Part shown: piece after piece, positions 31,013 to 39,811 of the stretch
Numbering within the stretch: position 1 is the first letter of the stretch
Layout of the letters: each line of letters starts with the position of its first letter
NCBI GenBank assembly: GCA_023268615.1
Contig: JALQUC010000006.1
Location: forward strand, 1 to 53,237
Direction: 5' to 3'
Source: Candidatus Altimarinota bacterium
GTDB taxonomy: Bacteria > Patescibacteriota > Gracilibacteria > BD1-5 > JAGOOR01
Length of the DNA stretch: 53,237 nt
Position numbers and translations under genes: made by a program
The notes under the pieces: generated by a model
Database searches by the model: none
The model's input: the letters and a program-made list of their open reading frames with translations, nothing else
Told to the model about the DNA's origin: nothing

Positions 31013-31339
31013 ATGAAAAAATACACCCTCATCCTCGCTGCATGTCTCATCTCTAGTATGGCATTTGCGCAAATCCTCCCTGATACAGTCTCTGGTGAAG
31101 TCGATGCTAATATCGTCCTCGATTCAGCTCCGACTATGTCTGGTGAAATCGACATCGCTCTCCCATTTGACCCATTGGAAGTAGAAACTGAGACAGATAA
31201 CTCTGGAGAGCTTCCTCCGTATTCTCTCAATTCAGCTACCTATGTACAGACTGGCCCAGAAGCTGTCATTGCTTTTATGCTTATCGCACTTCTCGGAACA
31301 GCTCTCTATAGCTACCGCGTTCGTACACAAAAAGATTAA
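31013..31339 (+). CDS. Small secreted, C-terminally membrane-anchored protein
   Basis: 108 aa. Signal peptide MKKYTLILAACLISSMAFAQ, then an acidic, Ser/Thr/Pro-rich short ectodomain with a duplicated VSGEVDANIV / MSGEIDIAL element. It ends with TGPEAVIAF, a hydrophobic helix and a basic end (YRVRTQKD). The tripartite end (short motif, TM, positive residues) resembles a sortase-type sorting signal, with TGPE in place of LPxTG; that is inference. A terminator follows directly. Confidence 0.75.
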   Translation: MKKYTLILAACLISSMAFAQILPDTVSGEVDANIVLDSAPTMSGEIDIALPFDPLEVETETDNSGELPPYSLNSATYVQTGPEAVIAFMLIALLGTALYSYRVRTQKD

Positions 31340-31363
31340 TTAAAAAAATAGAAACAAGGACAA

Positions 31364-31389
31364 AGGGCAACTTCGGTTGCTCTTTTTTT
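31364..31389 (+). terminator. Rho-independent terminator with UUCG loop
   Basis: AGGGCAAC-TTCG-GTTGCTCT (8-bp stem with one G-U) followed by TTTTTT, 25 nt after the stop of the small secreted protein gene. Confidence 0.88.
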
Positions 31390-31494
31390 GTTATGCATAT
31401 TCTAGAAGTGAAAGTTGCATCTACCCGGAACAATGGTCTTAATACCTAATACCTACTACTTAATACTGAATTCTATTCAATAACTCCACTCTCT

Positions 31495-32862
31495 ATGACT
31501 CATCTCTGACTCATCGGTCTCGGCACTATGGGCGAAAATCTCGTCCGAAACATCATCTCTCATGATGAATCCATCGTCGTCTGGAACAGATCGCTGGATA
31601 AAGTCGATGCGCTCGTCGCAGAAACAGGTAATACTGTCATAAAAGCAGACACTATCGCTGATCTCGTCCAAAAAACTGAATCTCCACGCAATATCATCCT
31701 CCTCGTCCCTGCTGGAAAGGTAACGACAGAGGTCGCGCAAGAACTCTTCGGAATACTCAGCCCCGGTGATGCCATCTGGGATCTCGGCAATGCTCACTGG
31801 GATGTGACACTTGCGAATCAAGCAGAAGCACTCAAACACGGTATTCACTGGGTAGGGTGTGGGATATCTGGTGGCTCTGAGTGAGCTCGACTCTGACCCG
31901 CTCTCATGCCAGGCGGTGAAGAGGAAACTGTCAAGAGAATGCTCCCTCTCCTCGAGAAAATCGCCGCAAAAGACTTCGCGGGAAAGCCATGTGTCACCTA
32001 TGTGGGTCGAGCTGCTGCAGGAAATTTCGTCAAAATGGTTCACAATGGTATCGAATACGCCATCATGCAGTGAATCGCTGAAATCTACGATATTCTCCGT
32101 TCTACGAACACATCTCAAGCAGAAATGAAGACCATATTTGAAGAGCTGAATACCGGACTCCTGAAGAGTTTTCTCCTCGATATCACCGTGGATATCCTCG
32201 GTACGAAGGACTCTGACGGTACAGATTTACTCGAGAAAATCAGCGATATAGCGGGCAGTAAAGGAACAGGTGGATGGACTGTCGAAGCAGCACTCAAGCT
32301 CGGTGTCCCTGTACCGACTATTGCTGAGTCACTGTTTGCGCGGTGGATGTCGGGGAGAAATCATCAAAACTCACTCTGAAAAATGAATAATGAAAAATGA
32401 ATAATGAATAATGGAGGAATATCAAAAATTGAAACAAATCTCCTCAAGCAAGCACTCAAAACCGCCTATCTTGCTTCATATTTTCAAGGAATCGAACTCA
32501 TTCTCGTAGCGGAAAAAGAGTGGAATTGGTGAATCGATATCCAGGAAGTATTGAGAATCTGGCAAGGAGGATGCATCATCCGCAGTGAGATGCTCAGGGT
32601 TCTGCCAGATTTTTACAGAGAATGATCCGCTCCAGATGCAGAGTCTAAGGATATTGAAACATTGCTACAAGAAGCGAGAGAGATAATCAATAGTTCAATG
32701 GTTCCAACACCTGTTCTCTCAAGCAGCTATAGCTATATGCTGACACGGACTAGTGAGAAGCTCCCTACCAATCTCATCCAGGCTATGCGTGATAGCTTCG
32801 GTGCTCATGGAGTGAAGAGGATATGAAGTGATGTGAGCGAGAGTTTTCAGTGGAATTCGTAA
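31495..32862 (+). CDS. gnd: 6-phosphogluconate dehydrogenase (decarboxylating)
   Basis: 455 aa. Converts 6-phosphogluconate to ribulose 5-phosphate with NAD(P)+. Nucleotide-binding GLIGLGTMGENL at the N-terminus (first G of GLIG is TGA), substrate motif AAAGNFVKMVHNGIEYAIMQ, and GSKGTGGWTVEAALKLGVPV with PTIAESLFARWMSG. At 32380-32414 a family A repeat adds GKMNNEKGIMNNGG in frame, before IETNLLKQALKTAYLASY. TGAs at 31882-31884, in the repeat and near 32071 would otherwise truncate it. The upstream 31391-31494 contains TAATACCTAATACCTACTAC-type repeats. Confidence 0.94.
32380..32414 (+). repeat. Dispersed repeat family A, copy in gnd (in frame)
   Basis: AAAATGAATAATGAAAAATG and continuation. 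The frame used is the only open sense frame and contains TGA. Peptide KMNNEKGIMNN. Confidence 0.85.
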
Positions 32863-32919
32863 GAATATTGACTTACATACAATATGTATAATATTAATAA
32901 ATAATATTAAATATAATTT

Positions 32920-34146
32920 ATGTCTACACTAACATCCACCTCTGCTTCTACTGCGGAATCAGAATCAAAAATACAGATACGATGAAATGAAGTTATATTT
33001 AATTATGTTCTTATAACTCCTGAAACAGTCCTAAACTACGAAGGCAAAACTATTCGTTTCGTAGATTGCACCTTTGAAGAATGAATCAGTGAGATACCTT
33101 CTGGTTCTGAGATCAAGTGACAATTCACTATGTTTCGTGGTCCATGTAAATTTGGAGATGCAATAAAAATCAGCGGAGTCAAAAATGGGCTCTGAGATAA
33201 TCATACGCTCTGAAGCTGGTGTATAATCCAGAATACGACAATAGGAAATCATAATACTTTTGGTTTTGGTACAGAAATTTCTGCAGGAGCTACTATTGGC
33301 GATAACAATACATTTGACAGTGGAACTGAGGTGGGAAATTTGGCTACTATAGGGAGAAATAATACTTTTGGACGAAACTCAATTGTTTCTGTCGAAGAAA
33401 TAGCTGCTATAGGGAGAGATAATTTATTTCGCCCCGGAAGCCAGGTGGGAAGTTGTGTATGATTTTTTGAAGGATATAACATCATCGAAGAACAAACAAT
33501 AGGGCAAACTCATGAATCTGTCACTTTTGACGAGAATCGTACTTTTCCTGAATGATGTGTTTTCAAGAACTGCAAATTCTTAAAGTCTTGTACATTTGGA
33601 GATGCTACGAGGTTTGACGGAGGAGATACTGTATTTGCAGAGCCATGTAAATTCTGAGACAGAACGCAATTTCATATTCATAATTTTGGCAATGGTCATA
33701 CTGTTGGTTCTTGGTGACACATTCAATATTTTTCTGAATCTAGTAAAGACAAACAACCTGGATCAGGAAAATATCGAGTTATGGTAGGCGATGATAATAC
33801 ATTTGGCTATGGTCTGAGAATAGATCATGGTGCTGGACATTTCGGAAATAGAAACATATTTGATAGTGGTGCAAAAATCTGAAATTTTAGCACTTTTGGA
33901 GATGGTAATGTGATTGGTAGATTTGCTCGTGGTGGTAAAGAATTGAGAATAGGAGCAGACAATATCTGGAGACCTGGCTGTCAGGTGCAGAGTTTTGCCG
34001 AGATGTGAAAAAATAACGCATTTGACACTGGGTCTCCTGTTTATGCTATGACGGGAGGTGCGCTGGATCGAGGAGAGCGTACAGATACCCGAGAATGAAT
34101 GCTTATTAGGACAGCAAGAGTCTTGAAAAAGATCCTTCCAGGTTAG
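32920..34146 (+). CDS. Left-handed parallel beta-helix repeat protein
   Basis: 408 aa from ATG (MSTLTSTSASTAESESK) to the TAG at 34144-34146, with about a dozen TGAs read as Gly. The body is made of 18-residue rungs of three hexapeptides, for example TIGDNNTFDSGTEVGNLA and TIGRNNTFGRNSIVSVEE. Consensus IGxNNTFxxGTxV, with Gly, Asn and Phe recurring. No signal peptide. Several repeat glycines are UGA, so the protein is unreadable under the standard code. Hexapeptide helices often belong to acyltransferases, but I see no catalytic His region, so a structural or binding role is as likely. Confidence 0.85.
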
Positions 34147-34325
34147 AAAAACTAAAATATTTCACTTCTCTGTGAAGAATCAGTGAACTTCTGCGGACAA
34201 CATGCAAGAAGAGTTTTTCGCATACAGGGAGACAACGCGAGCAACAAGAGTGAAGAGAGAAACCCTTGCTCTGTTATATGATTTCTCTTATGATGTTCGG
34301 GCTTATTTTTTAACCAAATACAATT

Positions 34326-34862
34326 ATGAAAAAAGCCCTCTCAACCGCTATCATAGCCACAGTCCTCATCGCCAGTTCGGCATGGGCAAGTACCAATACA
34401 GGCTCAAACAATTCTGGAGAAAAACGCGAAATGCGCCAGGAACGCCGCGAAATGCGTCGTGAGCATCGTGATGAAGTCAAGGATTTCCGTCGTGAGCATC
34501 GTGATGACATAAAAGAGATGAAATCAGAGTGCAAGGCTCGCCTCGATGCTGCTACAACTGATACAGAGAAGGAAACAATCAAGGCAGAGTGCAAGGCTGA
34601 AGCCAAAGCAGCTCGTGAAGCTCTTCGAGAAAACATCCGCGCTCTTCGAGAAGCGAGATTTACAACAGTCCTCGCGAATCTCAAGACCCAGATAGAAGGT
34701 AAGCTCGATACTATCAAGGCTCTCCCTGCTGATAAAAAAGCTGAATGGAAAGCACGGGTAAACGAGAGACTCGATGATCTCGAGGATAAAGCAAATGAAA
34801 GAGAAAATGATAATCTCATCCTCACTATCACTGCTATTCGTGAGATTGTGAATTCTATTTAA
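34326..34862 (+). CDS. Secreted highly charged coiled-coil protein
   Basis: 178 aa. Signal peptide MKKALSTAIIATVLIASSAWA followed by a long Arg/Glu/Asp/Lys-rich helical region (REHRDEVKDFRREHRDDIKE) with internal near-repeats, and two cysteines in the same context (SECKARLDAA / AECKAEAKAA). No UGA codon. It resembles small periplasmic helical proteins of unknown role. A terminator follows 17 nt after the stop. The 179 nt before it (34147-34325) show no gene. Confidence 0.82.
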   Translation: MKKALSTAIIATVLIASSAWASTNTGSNNSGEKREMRQERREMRREHRDEVKDFRREHRDDIKEMKSECKARLDAATTDTEKETIKAECKAEAKAAREALRENIRALREARFTTVLANLKTQIEGKLDTIKALPADKKAEWKARVNERLDDLEDKANERENDNLILTITAIREIVNSI

Positions 34863-34879
34863 TACACTGACTGATTATA

Positions 34880-34906
34880 AAATCCCTGTATCTGCAGGGA
34901 TTTTTT
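34880..34906. terminator. Terminator (likely bidirectional) between the charged secreted protein gene and miaA
   Basis: AAATCCCTG-TATCTG-CAGGGATTT plus TTT on the plus strand; on the minus strand the stem ends in an A/T-rich run too. It separates two convergent genes. Confidence 0.85.
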
Positions 34907-34922
34907 AAAATATCCTCCATTA

Positions 34923-34952
34923 TTCATTTCTTCATTATTCATTATTCATTTC
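34923..34952 (-). repeat. Dispersed repeat family A at the 3' end of miaA
   Basis: TTCATTTCTTCATTATTCAT and continuation. It provides MNNE and the TAA stop of miaA, so here the repeat replaced the native end. Confidence 0.8.
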
Positions 34953-35840
34953 AGTATACCGTCTGAACCATGTAAGCTGACGCTTCGCATAATTGCGACT
35001 ATTTTGTTGGACGAGTTCTAGTGCTTGTTCGAGTGATATCCTATCTGCGAGGAAATCTATCACTTCTCTGTAGCCTATAGCATTGAGTCACGGTAATTCT
35101 TTTAATATTCCATCATTCTTCATTATTCATTCTTCATTATTCATTAGTCGTTGGACTTCTTCAATAAGTCCTGACTGAAACATCTCCCCGACCCGCTGAT
35201 TAATTGTCTCATAGAGCTTGTCACGGTCTCCATCGTAGGGCGTGATGCGGAGAAAATCATATGGGCTCTCAGTTTTTTGTCAGAGGACTTTCTTTGACTT
35301 CCCAGTTTCCTTCCATATCTCGAGCCCTCGAATCACATAGCGGTAATTTCTCGGATCGAGGTCTGCGGCATAGTCTGGATCGACGGCATTGAGTTTTTCC
35401 CAGAGAGCCTCATTGCCGTGCTCGAGGCGAAATCTCTCCATCTCATCGCGGTATTCCCAGTCTGCGACGACTTCTGGAATAGTAAAATTACCAACCACTG
35501 AATCAATAAAGAGTCCCGTCCCTCCGGAGAGAATTGGGAGCTTCCCGCGAGCATGAATGTCCTCTATAATCCGTCTCGCCTCTGGAGCATACTCCCCTAC
35601 CCCATACATCTCACTGATATCTCGGATATCCAGCATATGGTGGACGACTCACTTCATCTCCTCCTGTGTCACTTTCCCTGTCCCGATATTCATCCCTCGA
35701 TAAATCTGCCGAGAGTCAGCATTGATAACCTCGCCATTATATTTCTGTGCGAGCTCTATCGTGAGGGCAGTCTTGCCACACGCCGTCGGTCAATAAATCA
35801 CGAGGAGTCTGGGTTTACTTGCCTTTGCGTAGTCCGCCAT
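34935..35840 (-). CDS. miaA: tRNA dimethylallyltransferase
   Basis: 301 aa; prenylates A37 of tRNAs reading UNN codons. P-loop [20 protein letters not shown] with the first Gly encoded by TGA (35790-35792), then [39 protein letters not shown] and the tRNA-binding C-terminus ([26 protein letters not shown]). A family A copy (35113-35146) is in frame in the region before [14 protein letters not shown] (peptide RLMNNEEGIMKNDG). A second copy supplies the last residues (TEMNNE) and the TAA stop. The start may instead be the in-frame ATG at 35890; that extra N-terminus looks repeat-derived. Confidence 0.95.
35113..35146 (-). repeat. Dispersed repeat family A inside miaA
   Basis: CATTCTTCATTATTCATTCT and continuation. 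In frame it encodes MNNEEGIMKN with the Gly from TGA. Confidence 0.85.
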
Positions 35841-35978
35841 TGAGGACGAAGCGAGGTCGGAGGATGTAGAAATCCAAGAATTTAACATGCTTGTATTTTA
35901 GGTAGCAATAATCAAAATCAATATTGCAATGAAAAAATAAATAAAGATAATGGATACTGAATTCATTAATAAAAAAAT

Positions 35979-37468
35979 ATGAAAAAAGAAAAACTCATTA
36001 TAAAAAATAAGCCTGCTGGAAATATTATATGGAAGTGATTATGAGGCCATTTTGACTCAATGTCTCAAATCCTAAACGAATTTTTAGACAACTCAATTTC
36101 AAATTTCAAGAAACATAATCCTATATTGAAAAATATAGTTATATGTATTACTGAATTACCTGAAAACAAAGTGTTTTTCTCTGTAGAAGATTCTTGAACA
36201 GGTTTCAAAAATCTTGATTCCGCTTTTTCTTTATGAACACAGGACTCCAAAGACTCACCAATGAATGAACACTGATTTGGTTTTAAACACGCTCTTGCAA
36301 CAGCAAATCCAGACAATAACAACTGGAAAATCTGTACCCGAGATTCAGAACAATTAAAAAATAGTTGTTACACAAAAATAGAAGCGTCATATCAATTTGA
36401 GGATTTTAACGCTTATATTATTAATGAGAAGGATGAAAAATGGCCATGACAGCTACATACATCTTGAACATATATATCATTTTCATGTTCTGATAATTTA
36501 TTTAAAACAGTGACAGAAGGACATTCAGGTAATTTTTGATTTGAGAAAAAGTAGAATACTTAATTGAGGATATTGGTTTTATATACTCTAATTTAATCAA
36601 AGATGATATTGCGACAATCTCTGTTGTATATACAGATATAAAAGGCAATATAAAAAATAAAAATGTTAAATCTGTAGAGCCAGATTTTGAAAAATATATT
36701 AGCCCATGAGAATGAACAACCAAAGTCAATCTCGATGGGCAAGAAGTTACTGTCAATTATAAATTCTGAGTCATGCGAGATTCGGAAAACAAAAAATATT
36801 ATAAAAGAAACATGTCAACATCTGGGGTTGAAATAAGACTTAATGGCAGAGCAATCGCTACTAATATCTTTAAAGAAATTTGGTGAATAGAAAAACATAA
36901 TAGTTATAACTATCTATTAATCATAATTAATATCATTTCAGACAAGTCGGAGCATTTACCTACTACAAGAACATCAAAAAATGGAATTAGGAAATGAGAT
37001 AAGAAACTAGAAGATTTATTTGAATGGATTAGAGGGCATATCAATATTCCATCAAAAAGCTCTCGTGATATTGACCACGAAGTTGATTTATTTGAAAAAT
37101 TAAAAGATTTAAAATTACGGCAATTACCAGATCCAAAAACAATCACAACAGAACAAAATGTATTTAGAGAGATAAAAGAAAGAATTAGGATAGATTTATA
37201 CCAAAAAACAAAAGACGATTTAACTATTTACGAAGGTAAAAAAGACAGTACCAGTGTTCAAGATCTATATCAATTAAAAATGTACTGGGATGGCTGCGTA
37301 ATAGATGGTATTAATCCGAAAACTGGCATACTAATTGCCAGTTCTCATCCTGAGTCAGTAAAAAGTCTAATAAAGTATGTAAATCAAATGAGGGATTCAA
37401 ATGGGAATAACTACAACTTGGAAATAAAAACCTGGAAAGAAGAAGGTATCGATTATCCTGCTATATAA
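35979..37468 (+). CDS. GHKL (Bergerat-fold) ATPase with C-terminal extension, frameshifted
   Basis: Starts at ATG 35979 (MKKEKLIIKNKPAGNIIWKG). N-box ILNEFLDNSISNF, G1 box EDSGTGF (its first Gly is TGA, 36195-36197), and G2 box EHGFGFKHAL (first Gly TGA): the ATP lid of Hsp90/MutL/MORC-type ATPases. The frame hits TAG at 36551-36553 just after GAGAAAAAG and continues one base back as VEYLIEDIGFIYSNL to the TAA at 37468, so about 497 aa in total. The C-terminal region (VQDLYQLKMYWDGCVIDG and following) is not assigned; it could be a nuclease-like domain. The gene is unusually AT-rich with few CTC Leu codons, suggesting transfer among code-25 hosts. A defence role is possible but unproven. Confidence 0.82.
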
Positions 37469-37473
37469 AAACC

Positions 37474-38169
37474 CTATCTCTCCAAATAATACCTCGCGGT
37501 ATAGAGCACATCCTCATCAGTAAAATCAGATTTATTGACCACCCAGTCGAGGTAGTCTCGAGGAACTTCGCTCCAGAGTGTGCCTTTGTATTTGCCAAAT
37601 CGGCACATATAGAGGACAGATGGATGCGACGATATCTCTATCATCATATTTTTTAGTGCTTGTTCGTCTTTTTGAGGTTCCGCAGCTTTGAGGAGGTCAT
37701 GGAGTTTGTAGAAGACTTTTTCGAGGACGAGGACATCACCGAGAGCATCATGTGCTTGTGGTTTTTCACTAAATTCTATTCCGAAATAATATCGGAGATA
37801 CTGCATCTTGTGCTGTTCGAGTTCTGGCAGGAGGTAGCGAGAGAGGCGGAGAGTACAGATAGGTGCAGTCACCTCTATGCCTGTGCGTTCGAGGACATCG
37901 ACATCAAATACGGCATTATGAGCGACGAGAGTGTAGGTCTCGAGGAGCTTCTGAAGAGTATCATGGTCAGGAGTATCACGAAATACTGGCTTGCCAGCTA
38001 TCTCGGACTCTGTGATATGGTGCACTGCCATCGAGCTGATCTCGATAGGCGCACCACCAGTACCGTAGAGCGATGAGAAATAATCGAGTCTATCAGAGGG
38101 CTTGTAGGCGAGCTGGATGAGGATGGGATTTTCGGTGTGATGTGTTTCTGTATCAAGAAAGAGGTACAT
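37474..38169 (-). CDS. DEDDh 3'-5' exonuclease (DnaQ/exonuclease X-like)
   Basis: 231 aa. Exo I LFLDTETHHT (DxE), a middle motif VAHNAVFDVDVLERTG and Exo III AHDALGDV (HDALxD), typical of DnaQ-like exonucleases. The extra C-terminal about 60 residues (YMCRFGKYKGTLWSEVPRDY, LDWVVNKS) match the small DUF3820-like 'GKYKG...P.DYL.W' domain often fused to exonuclease X. No UGA codon. It converges with the GHKL gene (stops 5 nt apart). Confidence 0.9.
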   Translation of the reverse strand: MYLFLDTETHHTENPILIQLAYKPSDRLDYFSSLYGTGGAPIEISSMAVHHITESEIAGKPVFRDTPDHDTLQKLLETYTLVAHNAVFDVDVLERTGIEVTAPICTLRLSRYLLPELEQHKMQYLRYYFGIEFSEKPQAHDALGDVLVLEKVFYKLHDLLKAAEPQKDEQALKNMMIEISSHPSVLYMCRFGKYKGTLWSEVPRDYLDWVVNKSDFTDEDVLYTARYYLER

Positions 38170-38262
38170 GATGACTGCTATATATTAGATACTAGATATT
38201 AGATGATTCGTCCGAAAAAGAAAGTTTTTTGCAGAAAGTTATTTTTTGTATATGATAGAGTT

Positions 38263-39069
38263 ATGAACACGGTCTCCCTTTGCTGAATTGATTTTTATAA
38301 GTGAAGCTACCATCATTGTCTCTCTGAAATTCAGTGCAGGGCATCGGATAAAATAACGACTCTGGTCGTCACTCCAAACCCTGAGATGCTCTACGAAGCA
38401 CATCAGAATAAGAATCTCAAGAAAATCCTCCAAAATGCAGACTATGCACTCCCAGATGGTGCTGGTATATTTGTCGCATACCAGATAGAGCAGAGCTCAC
38501 TTCCTCGGATTCTGAAATACCTCTTATTCCCCTATTGGTGTGCGAGAGCAGTATTCCATGGGAAGCGAATGAGAAAACTCTATGGCGAACGAATCACAGG
38601 ATCCAGGCTCACGCGAGATATACTGCGATATGCTGAGCAGAGGAAAATCACTGTGACCATTATCGATCCTATCGTCCATGGTAAAACAGCCTGAGACAAA
38701 ACAAAGAAGCTCTCTCAGGCATCTATGGAGACGAATATTCTGCGGAAATATCCAGACATATCTCTCAATATCATCATCAGTGATAGCGTCCCGGATGATC
38801 TGCCTCATCATGGTATCATCCTCGCCACACACGGAAGCGGAAAACAAGAAAAACTCCTCGCAGAGATACTCCATGAATTTCCTCACTGCGGTGTCGCTTT
38901 GGGTGTATGAGGCTCTATAGATCTGATAACAGGATTTCGTGCCCCTGCTCCAGTATTTTTCCAGCGATTCGGTGGTGAATGGCTCTATCGTCTCTACAAA
39001 AATCCGAAGAGACATCTGGTGAGAATGAAAAAAGTAGTATCATTTCTTCATCAACGCATAAAAAAATAA
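38263..39069 (+). CDS. WecG/TagA/CpsF-family glycosyltransferase
   Basis: 268 aa. Motifs of the GT26 family: VVTPNPEMLYEAHQN, YALPDGAGIFVAY, GERITGSRLTRDIL, a middle Rossmann part, and GVALGVGGSIDLITGFRAPA with FFQRFGGEWLYRLYKNPKRH. The Gly in VGGSID is TGA (38908-38910), a near-invariant position. The family transfers N-acetylmannosamine(uronic acid) or a similar sugar to lipid-linked intermediates in cell-surface polymer synthesis. Two more TGAs lie in the first 20 codons. Followed at once by a terminator hairpin. Confidence 0.92.
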
Positions 39070-39092
39070 CCCCTCTGAAAAGAAGGGTTATT
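39065..39092. terminator. Terminator hairpin between convergent genes
   Basis: AATAACCC (39065-39072) pairs with GGGTTATT (39085-39092) around a 12-nt loop; weak T-run after. It overlaps the wecG-like stop codon and lies 17 nt before the stop of the convergent thioredoxin gene. Confidence 0.65.
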
Positions 39093-39108
39093 TGTATGTC
39101 CTAGAGGA

Positions 39109-39678
39109 CTAATTAAGTCCAGTAAGTTCAGAAAAGCTATCAGCTCCACTCATTTTCTTCTTGAGGCTTCCGTCAGCATTGAGAGAGACAAATGTGTGCT
39201 GGTATGTGACGCCATATTTCTTTCGGAGGTCAGTATTTGAATCGTAGTCAGTCTTGAAGACGACTGTATTTGCTGGTGCTGTTTCCTTGAGGAAATTTGC
39301 ATCTGCAGCTTTGCAAGTAGGACACCACGGAGCGTGGAAAAAGAGGATAACATTTCGACCAGCAGCGAGAGCATCAGAAACTGCAGAAGCATTATACATG
39401 GTATATCCAGAGACTTCTTTTTTCATCATAGTGTCATCCTTCTTCATCATAGTGTCATCCTTCTTCATCATAGCATCCTCTGGTGCCTCATCTTTCTCCA
39501 TAGCTGCTGCATTTTCTTCTGTTTTTTTCATCATAGCATCGACTGCTTGTTGATCCTCTTTTGGCATCATACCTTCGAGTTTCATAGCATCTTCCACTTC
39601 TCGCTTCGGAGCTCATGTATAGCTAAAGATGATAATCGCTAGAGCGATAAATAGACATATTACGATAATTTTTTTCAT
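39109..39678 (-). CDS. Exported thioredoxin with Met/Lys/Asp tandem repeats
   Basis: 189 aa from the ATG at 39678, crossing a TGA right after the signal or anchor (MKKIIVICLFIALAIIIFSY). A linker of tandem MMKKDDT units (encoded by the 21-nt direct repeats at about 39420-39470) leads to a thioredoxin domain with FFHAPWCPTCKAADANFLKE (active CPTC) and a YQHTFVSL cis-Pro region. As the last gene of the arsR-dipZ-msrAB cluster it probably acts as an extracytoplasmic reductant. Confidence 0.88.
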
Positions 39679-39723
39679 AAGAGAAAAATAAAAATATAAA
39701 TAGTTTTACGCCAATTCTGGCGA

Positions 39724-39811
39724 ATACAAAGTACAAAGTACAGTATACAAAGTAGTGGATTTTTATGATCCGCCATTTTGTACTTTGTCTTTTGCATTTT
39801 GTATTTGTGTG
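39724..39811. repeat. Dispersed repeat family C, inverted pair at the msrAB end
   Basis: AATACAAAGTACAAAGTACA (39724 on) faces TTTTGTACTTTGTCTTTTGC (39774 on). The second copy encodes the last residues of MsrAB (NAKDKVQNGGS). Confidence 0.7.

Noticed and set aside
31477-32118. Minus-strand ORF of 213 aa
   Set aside because: Antisense shadow of gnd, which has clear family motifs on the plus strand.
34202-34462. Plus-strand ORF of 86 aa before the charged secreted protein
   Set aside because: Overlaps the signal-peptide gene in another frame, lacks a ribosome-binding site and has no domain-like content.
34310-34831. Minus-strand ORF of 173 aa
   Set aside because: Low-complexity Ser/Arg-rich antisense of the charged secreted protein, which has a signal peptide and is followed by a terminator.
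35105-35150. Short regular repeats taken as a CRISPR array
   Set aside because: Units are 8-12 nt, contiguous and without unique spacers; no cas genes in the window.
38524-39015. Minus-strand ORF of 163 aa
   Set aside because: Antisense to the WecG-type glycosyltransferase gene.
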